From contig NZ_CP036259.1 of NCBI RefSeq assembly GCF_007641255.1, positions 5,113,501 to 5,177,500 on the forward strand: a stretch of DNA of 64,000 nt, given 5' to 3'. Under the pieces are notes generated by a model that did no database searches, was not told the origin of the DNA, and saw only the letters and a program-made list of their open reading frames with translations. Made by a program: the position numbers and the translations under genes. Positions 17,883 through 25,500 of this stretch are shown here, piece after piece. How positions within the stretch are numbered: the stretch's first letter is position 1; each line of letters begins with the position of its first letter. The DNA comes from Sporomusa termitida (GTDB lineage Bacteria > Bacillota > Negativicutes > Sporomusales > Sporomusaceae).

Positions 17883-18578
17883 ATGGCAGGCAAAATTTTG
17901 GTTGTAGATGATGAACTAAATATTCGCGAACTCATAAAATTTAATTTAGAGAAAGCCGGCTATAAGGTTCTTGAGGCCGACGACGGCCAGGCCGCGGTGG
18001 ATATGACCAAAGGTAACCGGCCCGATCTTATCGTCCTTGATCTGATGTTACCTGGTATTGACGGCCTTGAAGTATGCCGGTTAATAAAAAATGCCCGGGA
18101 AACGTCGGCCATCCCGATTATTATGCTGACTGCCAAAAATGAAGAAATAGATAAAGTAATCGGCCTTGAACTTGGGGCCGATGATTATCTGACCAAGCCG
18201 TTTAGCTCACGGGAGCTGTTGGCCAGGATCAAGGCCGTGCTCAGGCGCAGTCAGAAAGACAGTTCGGTGAGCGGAATACTGTCTGTCGGTAAGTTGACCC
18301 TGAATTTTAGCCGCTATGAAGCGTATATCGGCTCATTCAAACTGGAACTGACGCCTAAAGAGTATGAAATGCTTAAATTATTTGCTACAAATACCGGCAA
18401 GGTATTTACCCGCGAACAGCTGCTTGAGAAAGTATGGGGTTACGAATATTTTGGCGATACCAGAACCGTTGATGTGCATGTACGTCACTTACGGGTAAAA
18501 TTGTCGCAGGACAATGATATTGCCGAAGCAATTGAAACCGTGCGCGGTGTTGGCTATCGGTTTCGCGATTTAGAATAA
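17883..18578 (+). CDS. phoP: Phosphate response regulator PhoP/PhoB (OmpR family)
   Basis: This 231-residue response regulator has a receiver domain (DDELN acidic pair, phospho-acceptor Asp53 in LIVLDLMLPGIDG, switch TAKNEE, KPFSSRELLARIKAVLRR) and a winged-helix DNA-binding domain from about 135 (TPKEYEMLKLF, RTVDVHVRHLRVKL, ETVRGVGYRF). The assignment to phosphate control rests on the neighbours: pstB, phoU, phoR, pstS, pstC and pstA, all within 8 kb, with PhoP-box-like repeats before three of them and before the minus-strand glycosyltransferase. GGGGAGA precedes the ATG. No TTAACA repeat is visible before phoP itself, so autoregulation is not supported. Confidence 0.9.
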   Translation: MAGKILVVDDELNIRELIKFNLEKAGYKVLEADDGQAAVDMTKGNRPDLIVLDLMLPGIDGLEVCRLIKNARETSAIPIIMLTAKNEEIDKVIGLELGADDYLTKPFSSRELLARIKAVLRRSQKDSSVSGILSVGKLTLNFSRYEAYIGSFKLELTPKEYEMLKLFATNTGKVFTREQLLEKVWGYEYFGDTRTVDVHVRHLRVKLSQDNDIAEAIETVRGVGYRFRDLE

Positions 18579-18585
18579 AAAATAC

Positions 18586-18660
18586 AAATTGCCTTGCTGA
18601 CAGTGTGATGACTACGAGGAATTTCCGGTTGTTGCAAATGTTAGTGAGGCAATTTTTTTA
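18586..18660 (+). terminator. Terminator after phoP
   Basis: A 17-nt arm at 18586-18602 (AAATTGCCTTGCTGACA) pairs with 18639-18655 (two mismatches or wobbles) across a 36-nt loop, followed by T residues. Confidence 0.7.
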
Positions 18661-18770
18661 TTTGTGTTAAAATATAGGTGTTTGGGGGATAAGAGAACAG
18701 AGGCTGCCGTTTTTGCCAGGGCCTTGGATAAGCCTTGATTTTCTCTCTTTTGGTACCGGAATCTAAAATC

Positions 18771-18814
18771 TTAACAAGATGTTAACATTCACACTGCTGA
18801 TTTTATGATATATT
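18771..18814 (+). promoter_or_regulatory. PhoP box and promoter of pstB-phoU
   Basis: Two TTAACA direct repeats lie at 18771-18776 and 18782-18787 (11-nt period). A TATATT at 18809-18814 lies 21 nt after the second repeat; an overlapping TATGAT at 18804 is the alternative -10. The geometry equals the pstS and pstC sites. Confidence 0.75.
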
Positions 18815-18849
18815 GCATATGAGAAACTACAGGAGGCATAGACTAACTT

Positions 18850-19605
18850 ATGAATGTTAAAGTTCAAGTAAACAAACTCGGGTTATATTATGGAGATGTC
18901 CTGGCCCTGAAAAAAATCTCTATTGAAATCATAGAAAATAGCGTACTGGCCTTAATCGGACCATCCGGCTGCGGAAAATCGACCTTTTTAAAGACGCTAA
19001 ATCGCATGAACGATTTAATTGATAGTGTGAAAATTGAGGGTGAAGTCTTGCTTGACGGCGAGAATATATATCATCCTAATATTGATACAGTAATGTTAAG
19101 AAAGCGGATTGGTATGGTTTTTCAGCGGCCCAATCCCTTCCCCATGTCGGTTTATGATAATATTGCCTATGGTCCGCGCATCCATGGGCAGGCCAAAAAG
19201 GCTGTGCTTGATGAAATTGTTGAAAAAAGTCTTACCGGTTCGGCCCTGTGGGATGAAGTTAAAGACCGGCTGCATTCATCGGCGATGGGGCTTTCAGGCG
19301 GTCAGCAGCAGCGGCTGTGTATTGCCAGGCTGCTGGCAGTAGAGCCGGAAGTACTGTTGATGGATGAACCCTGTTCAGCCCTTGACCCGATATCGACAAT
19401 GAAGATTGAGGAATTGGTAACAAAGCTTAAAGCCAGCTATACGATTGTTATGGTTACTCACAATATGCAGCAGGCAGCCCGGGTTTCCGACTATACCGGG
19501 TTTTTCCTAAGTGGTGATCTGGTGGAACAGGATAAGACGGATACGATTTTTACCCGTCCGCAAGATAAACGGACCGAGGACTATATTACCGGGCGCTTCG
19601 GATAA
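18850..19605 (+). CDS. pstB: Phosphate ABC transporter ATP-binding protein PstB
   Basis: PstB is the ATPase of the PstSCAB high-affinity phosphate importer, acting on the cytoplasmic face with PstC and PstA. The protein has 251 residues. Walker [20 protein letters not shown] near 37, Q-loop [14 protein letters not shown] signature [15 protein letters not shown], Walker [13 protein letters not shown] and the switch His in VTHNM are intact. NRMNDLI and QRPNPFPMS are PstB-specific wording. AGGAGG precedes the ATG. It is separated from pstSCA by phoU and the oppositely read phoR, with its own PhoP box. Confidence 0.97.
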   Translation: MNVKVQVNKLGLYYGDVLALKKISIEIIENSVLALIGPSGCGKSTFLKTLNRMNDLIDSVKIEGEVLLDGENIYHPNIDTVMLRKRIGMVFQRPNPFPMSVYDNIAYGPRIHGQAKKAVLDEIVEKSLTGSALWDEVKDRLHSSAMGLSGGQQQRLCIARLLAVEPEVLLMDEPCSALDPISTMKIEELVTKLKASYTIVMVTHNMQQAARVSDYTGFFLSGDLVEQDKTDTIFTRPQDKRTEDYITGRFG

Positions 19606-19620
19606 AGGAGGAAGCAGAAG

Positions 19621-20277
19621 ATGACAGTAAGGCATAACTATGATCAGGAATTAGAACAGCTGCGGCAGAGCCTGCTAGACATGGGGACCGCCGTCGGCAG
19701 CGCCATTGATGATGCCGTGGTTTCACTGGCCCGGGGGGACATAGAGTTGGCCCGCAAGGTTATGGCGTTCGATGATGAGATTGACCAAATGGAAGTTGGC
19801 ATTGAGGATAAATGCATGGTTCTAATCGCCAGGCAGCAGCCAATGGCTCGCGATCTCCGGATTATTGGCACCGGCCTTAAGATAACTACTGATTTAGAGC
19901 GAATGGGAGACCATGCTTATGATATTGCCAAAATCACTTTAGGTCTGGCTAACCAGCCGTTGATTAAACCCCTGGTGGATATTCCCCGTATGGCGCAAAT
20001 GGCGCAAAAGATGCTTAAAGACGCACTGGATGCCTATACGACTCTGGATATCCCGCTGGCCGAGCAGGTATGCCTCAATGATGATGAGGTAGATGATCTT
20101 TACTATCAGGTGTTCCGGGAATTGCTGACCTATATGATGGAAGATCCCAAAACCATTACGCAGGCCACTCAGCTTATCTTTGTTGCCCGTTACCTGGAGC
20201 GGATTGCCGATCATGCCACTAATATTGCGGAATGGACAATTTATCTGGTGACAGGGCAAAGACGGAGAAAAAAATAA
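19621..20277 (+). CDS. phoU: Phosphate-specific transport regulator PhoU
   Basis: PhoU links the Pst transporter to the sensor kinase and limits phosphate uptake. The 218-residue protein has the two-fold repeated three-helix bundle typical of the family, each half with a metal-binding acidic E/DxxxD block (DDEIDQMEVGIEDKC and NDDEVDDLYYQV), and LERMGDHAYDIAKI / LERIADHATNIAEW as the paired signature. AAAGGAGG precedes the ATG; it follows pstB by 15 nt and is co-transcribed with it. A terminator follows. Confidence 0.96.
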   Translation: MTVRHNYDQELEQLRQSLLDMGTAVGSAIDDAVVSLARGDIELARKVMAFDDEIDQMEVGIEDKCMVLIARQQPMARDLRIIGTGLKITTDLERMGDHAYDIAKITLGLANQPLIKPLVDIPRMAQMAQKMLKDALDAYTTLDIPLAEQVCLNDDEVDDLYYQVFRELLTYMMEDPKTITQATQLIFVARYLERIADHATNIAEWTIYLVTGQRRRKK

Positions 20278-20291
20278 CTGTTTAAATAAAA

Positions 20292-20325
20292 AAACCTGCT
20301 CCAGCCGGCTCCGGAGCAGGTTTCT
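20292..20325. terminator. Terminator between convergent phoU and phoR
   Basis: AAACCTGCTCC (20292-20302) pairs with GGAGCAGGTTT (20313-20323). Flanking A and T runs let it serve both directions. Confidence 0.88.
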
Positions 20326-20381
20326 TACATGCTTAGCAAGTATGCGTATCCTTGATGTTAAGCAAGACGACGCAGGCTTTT

Positions 20382-22178
20382 TTAGGTGTTACTGACGGCT
20401 TCATAAGCAGGCAGTGTTATTGTGAACGTCGTGCCGACATCAACCAGGCTTGCTGCCTCAATCCGGCCCCCTAGCATTTCCACAATAAACTTGGCAATGG
20501 CCAGGCCCAGGCCGGTACCGCCGGCAGTGCGGGCCCGGGCCCGGTCAACCCGGTAAAAGCGGTCAAAGATCAGCGGCAGGTCTTTAGCCGGGATACCGAT
20601 ACCGGAATCTTTGACTTTAATTTTTATCTCATTATCTTCCTGCCAGCAGGTTAAGAGTATCTTACCGCCGGCGGGGGTATACTTGATACTGTTTTCCAGT
20701 AAATTTACAATAACCTGTTTGAGCCAGTCCGGATGAGCGAGGGCGGTCAGAGGCTCTGTAGTGCCTGTTATAATCAGGGTGTGATTTTTCTGCTGCCAGC
20801 GCGGTGTTAAATCTTGTTTGGCGGCTTCTACTACGGGACCTACCAGCACGGCATCCAGCCTGACCTGCTCGCGGTATTCCTGGGCGCTGAGCCGGGCCAG
20901 CCTGAGCAGATCCAGTACCAGTCTGTGCATACGGTCAGCCTCATCGTAAATGATGCGGACAAACTTTTCGTTAAGCTCCGGCTGAGTAAGCGCGCCATCC
21001 AGCAGCGTCTCGGCAAAACCCTTGATTGCCGTCAGGGGCGTAGCTAGTTCATGGGAGGCATTTGTTACAAAATCAGCCTGTCTGTCATGCATTTCCTGTA
21101 GTGTGGTTATATCATGAAATACAGCCAGAACACCGGTAATATCTTTTTCATTACCGGTAAAAGGGGCCAGGAATACCTGGAAAACCCGCTTTTTTCCATG
21201 AATATTGGTTTTAAGGTCAATGCTTTTACTCTCTTTTTGGCGGATAGTCTCTTGTACCGCCTGGTCTAAAAGACTGTTGCCGATTACCTGAATATTGTGC
21301 TGCCCCAGCATCTGGCTGGTTATGCCGAAGATTGTCAGCGCCATATTATTAGCGGTGGTGACTTTGCCAAAACGGTCAAGCAGAATGACGGCATCACCCA
21401 TGTTTTGCAGAATAAGCTGCAGCTTACGGTGCTCGGCCAGGGCATCATTGACTTTATCCTCCAGGCTGGAGGTTAAATTATTGATAGAATGGGCGAGGAT
21501 CTCCAGCTCATCCCCTGTTTTGATGAATACCCGCTTATGTAACTGCCCTGTGGCGATATCGTTGGCGGTATGTATAATATTGTCAAGCGGGCGGGTATAT
21601 TTATTGGCGAGAGCCAGGCTGAACGCGATTGCCACAAGGGATGTCAGCAGACTGGCTGCCAGCAGCGCCGATAAAATTTTTCTATAACCGGCGTCTACAT
21701 GATCAAGCGGCATAGCCACCCGGACTACGCCGGTGATCTCATTCTGAAAAAAAATCGGCGTGGAAACGTATAACAGTGACTTGTCCTGGGTTGTGCTGGT
21801 GCGGATGGCATAGCCGTTATTACCGGCCAGCGCCTCGACTATTTCCGGGCGGTTAGTGTGGTTTTCCATCTGGGCCGGACTCTGCTGGGAGTCGGCAATA
21901 ACAGCGCCGGCGGTATCGATGACCGTTACCCGTAAATCAATACGGGAGCTGAGCTCTTTGATCTTTTCATCAATCTGATCTTTTTGGATGGGACCGGCCA
22001 TGTCCCGGTAGATGAGTTCCTCAATAATTTTTCCCTGGTTAAGCATTGCGGTATTGAGGCTGGCAATATTATGCTGGTAGAAAAACCAGAGGATATAGCT
22101 GCCAAGGACTGCTAATGTAAAGATAATGAGCGCTAAAAATGATACAACCAGCCGGTTGCGGAGGCTGCGGGCAAACAT
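20382..22178 (-). CDS. phoR: Phosphate sensor histidine kinase PhoR
   Basis: This 598-residue membrane kinase has an N-terminal helix, an extracytoplasmic sensor domain (about 35-165), a second helix, HAMP (near 190-245), PAS (near 260-360), HisKA with phospho-His near 376 in NASHELATPLTAIKG, and an ATP-binding domain with N (NLLENSIKYTP), G1 (VKDSGIGIP) and G2 (GGTGLGLAI) boxes. The PhoR identity comes from domain order and the pst/pho neighbours. The start at 22178 is chosen because GGAGGG lies 9 nt upstream, whereas ATG 22187 abuts it. It is read opposite to the pst genes and separated from phoP by pstB-phoU. Its promoter shares the gap with the pstS PhoP box. Confidence 0.9.
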   Translation of the reverse strand: MFARSLRNRLVVSFLALIIFTLAVLGSYILWFFYQHNIASLNTAMLNQGKIIEELIYRDMAGPIQKDQIDEKIKELSSRIDLRVTVIDTAGAVIADSQQSPAQMENHTNRPEIVEALAGNNGYAIRTSTTQDKSLLYVSTPIFFQNEITGVVRVAMPLDHVDAGYRKILSALLAASLLTSLVAIAFSLALANKYTRPLDNIIHTANDIATGQLHKRVFIKTGDELEILAHSINNLTSSLEDKVNDALAEHRKLQLILQNMGDAVILLDRFGKVTTANNMALTIFGITSQMLGQHNIQVIGNSLLDQAVQETIRQKESKSIDLKTNIHGKKRVFQVFLAPFTGNEKDITGVLAVFHDITTLQEMHDRQADFVTNASHELATPLTAIKGFAETLLDGALTQPELNEKFVRIIYDEADRMHRLVLDLLRLARLSAQEYREQVRLDAVLVGPVVEAAKQDLTPRWQQKNHTLIITGTTEPLTALAHPDWLKQVIVNLLENSIKYTPAGGKILLTCWQEDNEIKIKVKDSGIGIPAKDLPLIFDRFYRVDRARARTAGGTGLGLAIAKFIVEMLGGRIEAASLVDVGTTFTITLPAYEAVSNT

Positions 22179-22268
22179 GTGGATCATCCCTCCCGGGAAC
22201 TAATTTGTTGGCAGTATTACTATTACAAATAATAACTTAAATTATGGGTTACCGCTACCTGTATTTTC

Positions 22269-22322
22269 TTAACATTCCTTTAACATTCTCTTAACACAAC
22301 AGGCGGGTAAATGCTCTACAAT
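22269..22322 (+). promoter_or_regulatory. PhoP box and promoter of pstS
   Basis: Three perfect TTAACA repeats lie at 22269, 22280 and 22291 (11-nt period). TACAAT at 22317-22322 lies 20 nt after the last repeat. The divergent phoR starts ~90 nt away and may share this site. Confidence 0.85.
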
Positions 22323-22364
22323 AAAAATAAGTTGTGTACAAACTTTGAGGAGGTCAAATTAACA

Positions 22365-23231
22365 ATGAAATTTTCCGGAAAAATGTTAGCAGGTGCCCTG
22401 GCGATGCTGCTGGGCGTTAGCGTAGTAGCTGGCTGTGGCGGTCAACAAAAAGCGGCCCAAGAAGCGCCGGCAGCACAAGCTGAGCTAGCCGGTACTGTTA
22501 CTGCATCTGGGTCAACCGCACTCTTGCCGTTCTTGAAACCGGCCCAAGAAGAGTTTCAGAAGAAAAATGCTAAAGTTACCGTAAATATTGCCGGTGGCGG
22601 CTCTTTTACCGGACAAAATCAGGTGGCTGCAGGCTCAGTCAATATTGGCAACTCTGACGTACCACTGCAGGACAGCCTGAAAGATAAAGGCCTTGTCGAA
22701 ACAAAACTTGTAGGCATTCCCTTTGTATTCATTGTAAATACTGATGTGGCTGTTGATAACCTGACCCAGCAGCAATATGTGGATATATTTACAGGTAAAG
22801 TAACCAACTGGCAAGATGTGGGCGGCAAGAATCAAAAGATTACCATCATCCATCGCGCCAAGTCATCCGGTTCCCGGGGGGCTATCGCCGAGATTGTGCT
22901 CAAGGGCGCCGCTTTTACTGATAATGCCGTTATCCAGGATTCTAACGGTGCTGTTAGAGCCGCTATCGGCAGTACACCGGGTGCTATCGGCTATGTTGAT
23001 GCCGCCTATGCCGATCAGTCAGTCAAGACTCTCGCCTATAACGGTGTTAAATATAGCATCAATGAGGTAGTAAACGGTCAATATCCGGTATTTACCTATG
23101 GCCGTATGTACACTAAAGGCGAACCGGCCGGCGCGGTGAAAGCCTTCATTGATTACGCGACAAGCAACGAGTTCCAGGAAGCGTATGCTGAGAAAAACGG
23201 CTTTGTGCCTATTAACAAAATGAAACAGTAA
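22365..23231 (+). CDS. pstS: Phosphate-binding lipoprotein PstS
   Basis: PstS captures phosphate outside the membrane and delivers it to PstCA. The 288-residue lipoprotein has a signal peptide ending in the lipobox VAGC (lipidated Cys24). The mature domain holds the phosphate-binding loops TASGSTALLP, NSDVPL, and AKSSGSRGAI; the serines in these loops normally hold the anion. The ATG at 22365 has GAGGAGG upstream; the frame is open further but that segment is promoter DNA. It is the first gene after a triple PhoP box and ends in its own terminator, a common way to make more PstS than permease. Confidence 0.95.
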   Translation: MKFSGKMLAGALAMLLGVSVVAGCGGQQKAAQEAPAAQAELAGTVTASGSTALLPFLKPAQEEFQKKNAKVTVNIAGGGSFTGQNQVAAGSVNIGNSDVPLQDSLKDKGLVETKLVGIPFVFIVNTDVAVDNLTQQQYVDIFTGKVTNWQDVGGKNQKITIIHRAKSSGSRGAIAEIVLKGAAFTDNAVIQDSNGAVRAAIGSTPGAIGYVDAAYADQSVKTLAYNGVKYSINEVVNGQYPVFTYGRMYTKGEPAGAVKAFIDYATSNEFQEAYAEKNGFVPINKMKQ

Positions 23232-23237
23232 TTAATA

Positions 23238-23276
23238 AAAAAGCTCTGACCGGAAACACCGGTTCAGAGCTTTTTG
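23238..23276 (+). terminator. Terminator after pstS
   Basis: A 14-bp stem (AAAGCTCTGACCGG with CCGGTTCAGAGCTTT) encloses a 5-nt loop and ends in TTTTT. It separates pstS from pstC. Confidence 0.92.
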
Positions 23277-23618
23277 CATTATCAGAAAAGGCCCCCCTTC
23301 CCATGCCAGCTGCCGGGCGTAGCCGTTCGTCCCTGCGCACACATCCGGGCAGCGGCTGGGAAGTACGCGGGTACTGATTATTTCCTGACTTTGCTGGTAG
23401 TATGCCGATAAAGCTCTTCTACTTGCTAAAAGCAAAGATTTATGCCAATAATACAAAGGATAAGTAAGGGAGAAGCACATCTGCTGCCGCCGATTCTTTC
23501 AGGTCGAATGATATGGCCGGCAACCTCTTGGGCAGGGTATGTGTCACGGCTCCCTTGCTGCCTGCAGTTGGCAGGAGTCAATAATATCGGTTGAGCTGTA
23601 GGCCGCGGTTATATAAAT
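23277..23618. other. 342-nt gap between pstS and pstC without a supported gene
   Basis: No frame here has a start with a ribosome binding site and protein-like content. Two hairpins are possible: CCAGCTGCC near 23303 with the GGCAGCGGCTGG block near 23350-23361, and AGTAC-GCGG-GTACT near 23366. The segment is GC-richer than its flanks. I see no function. Confidence 0.5.
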
Positions 23619-23673
23619 TTAACATAAATTTAACATGAGATTAACAAAATCGGCTGCCCCAATACCGTATAAT
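23619..23673 (+). promoter_or_regulatory. PhoP box and promoter of pstCA
   Basis: Three perfect TTAACA repeats lie at 23619, 23630 and 23641 (11-nt period), with a consensus TATAAT at 23668-23673, 21 nt after the last repeat. Confidence 0.88.
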
Positions 23674-23708
23674 TAAAAAGAATTATTTTTTAGACAGGAT
23701 GTGACTGT

Positions 23709-24602
23709 ATGCCAACCACCGCTGCCGAACGGGAACATCGGCGCAAACTGGCGTATGACAGGTATGTGCGCTATTTGTTTATTGCCAGCGCTTCACTAAT
23801 GACAATTATTATTTTATCCATCATTGTATTTGTCGGGCAGCAGGGACTAATGACCTTTAAGGAAGTGAGCCCGCTCGAGTTTTTCTTATCGCCTAAATGG
23901 GATCCCACAGAAGATCGTTACGGGGCCTTAAGCTTTATCCTGGGCTCGCTGTATGTCACCGTCTTGGCGGTACTGTTCGGGGCGCCGCTTGGCCTGGCCG
24001 GGGCTATCTTCATGGCCAAGATTGCACCGGCGTGGCTGCGGGAGATTATGCGGCCGGCGACCGATCTGTATGTTGCTATTCCGTCCGTTGTCTATGGTTA
24101 TGTGGGGTTGACCGTACTGGTGCCGTTTATCCGTGAGTTTTTTAATGTGAGTACTGGTTTTGGTTTGTTTGCAGCTTCCATAATCCTGGCCATTATGATT
24201 TTACCGACAATTATCAGTATCTCTGAGGATGCTATCCGGGCTGTGCCTAAAACCCTGGAAGAGGCTTCGCTGGCGCTGGGGGCGACCCGCTGGCAGACCA
24301 TTGCCAAGGTTTTGCTGCCGTCTGCCCTGCCTGGTATTCTTACCGCCATTATTCTGGCAATGGCCAGAGCCATCGGTGAGACGATGGCCGTGCAAATGGT
24401 CATTGGCAATACGCCGCAAATGGTCACGTCCCTGTTTATGCCAACCTCAACCCTGCCCAGTGAGATTGTTGTTGAGATGGGGAATACCCCGTTTGGCTCA
24501 GCCTGGGGCAATTCTTTGTTCCTGATGGCACTGGTGCTGGTACTGTTATCGCTGGTCATGATCCTGGTTATTAGGCAGATTGCGGCAAGGAGGATGGTCT
24601 GA
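23709..24602 (+). CDS. pstC: Phosphate ABC transporter permease PstC
   Basis: PstC is one of the two membrane channel subunits of the phosphate importer. The 297-residue protein has six predicted helices and the coupling motif EEASLALGATRWQTIAKVLLPSALPGI-type EAA loop near 182-208. Family wording includes SPLEFFLSPKWDPT, VAIPSVVYGYVGL and ARAIGETMAVQMVIGNTP. AGGATG precedes the ATG. It overlaps pstA by one base (TGATG), so the two are translated in tandem. Confidence 0.96.
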   Translation: MPTTAAEREHRRKLAYDRYVRYLFIASASLMTIIILSIIVFVGQQGLMTFKEVSPLEFFLSPKWDPTEDRYGALSFILGSLYVTVLAVLFGAPLGLAGAIFMAKIAPAWLREIMRPATDLYVAIPSVVYGYVGLTVLVPFIREFFNVSTGFGLFAASIILAIMILPTIISISEDAIRAVPKTLEEASLALGATRWQTIAKVLLPSALPGILTAIILAMARAIGETMAVQMVIGNTPQMVTSLFMPTSTLPSEIVVEMGNTPFGSAWGNSLFLMALVLVLLSLVMILVIRQIAARRMV

Positions 24603-25462
24603 TGCTGGCGCGGAATAAGGATAAAATAGCCACAGCGGTTATGTGGCTGGCAGGAATAATCATTTTGGCGATACTGGTGGTGTTTCTGGGCTATATGCTA
24701 TATAGAGGGCTGCCTGTTTTAAGCTGGAGCTTTATTACCGGTATGTCGAGCGATATTAACGCCGGCGGCGGGGTTGGGGCGCAGTTTTTTAATTCTTTCT
24801 ATATTCTGGGGTTGTCAATGGTCTTTTCTATTCCTGTGGCTGTGGGGGCGGGGATTTATTTGGCCGAGTATGCCGGCAATGACCGGTTGACAGATATGAT
24901 CCGGTTAAGCACCGAGAGTCTGGCAACGGTGCCGTCGATCGTACTGGGGTTATTCGGTATGATTATCTTTGTCAATATGTTTGGTATGGGATTCAGCATC
25001 ATCGGCGGGGCCCTTACCTTGTTGCTGCTGAACCTGCCGGTGCTGGTGCGGGTCACTGAGGAATCGGTCCGTACAGTTCCTGCCTATTACCGGGAGGCCA
25101 GCCTGGCGCTGGGAGCCACTAAATGGCAGACCATCTGGCGGGTAGTGCTGCCTAATGCGCTGCCAGGTATCATTACAGGCATTACACTGACTGCCGGTCG
25201 TGCTTTAGGTGAAACTGCGATTTTGATATTTACCGCCGGCACTACTGTATCCCGGACAATACCTGATTTTAATGTAATGGCTGCCGGGGAAACTCTGGCT
25301 GTTCATATGTGGTATGTGATGGCTGTCGGCCTTGTGCCTGACCGGGTAGCTGTTGCTGACGGCACCGGTGCCCTGTTACTTATTACCATTCTGATATTTA
25401 ATCTGATGTTTACCTTACCCAGCAAATATATACAACGTAAGATGGCCGGGGGCGGCCATTAG
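24602..25462 (+). CDS. pstA: Phosphate ABC transporter permease PstA
   Basis: PstA is the second channel subunit, 286 residues with six helices. The EAA coupling loop (REASLALGATKWQTIWRV) sits near 166-183. GIYLAEYAGNDRLTD, LATVPSIVLGLFG and TLTAGRALGETAILIF are typical of PstA. The start codon overlaps the pstC stop. pstB is not next in line, as it is in most pst operons; it lies 5 kb upstream with phoU. The stop is followed at once by a bidirectional terminator. Confidence 0.96.
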   Translation: MLARNKDKIATAVMWLAGIIILAILVVFLGYMLYRGLPVLSWSFITGMSSDINAGGGVGAQFFNSFYILGLSMVFSIPVAVGAGIYLAEYAGNDRLTDMIRLSTESLATVPSIVLGLFGMIIFVNMFGMGFSIIGGALTLLLLNLPVLVRVTEESVRTVPAYYREASLALGATKWQTIWRVVLPNALPGIITGITLTAGRALGETAILIFTAGTTVSRTIPDFNVMAAGETLAVHMWYVMAVGLVPDRVAVADGTGALLLITILIFNLMFTLPSKYIQRKMAGGGH

Positions 25463-25500
25463 AAAGAAGTCCTGAGAGCTAAATCTCAGGACTTCTTTTT
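25463..25500. terminator. Bidirectional terminator between pstA and the CYTH-CHAD gene
   Basis: AAAGAAGTCCTGAGA (25463-25477) pairs with TCTCAGGACTTCTTT (25484-25498), with a T run. The minus-strand gene's stop (25479-25481) lies in the loop. Confidence 0.9.

Noticed and set aside
18804..18809. TATGAT as the sole -10 of pstB
   Set aside because: It would lie 16 nt after the PhoP repeats, unlike the 20-21 nt at the other sites; TATATT at 18809 fits better, though TATGAT is not excluded.
23286..23400. A fourth rod-like palindrome in the pstS-pstC gap
   Set aside because: Only short imperfect arms pair; it lacks the nested arms of the elements at 51-58 kb.
23232..23480. 82-residue minus-strand frame after pstS
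   Set aside because: It reads through the pstS terminator and has no domain or ribosome site.
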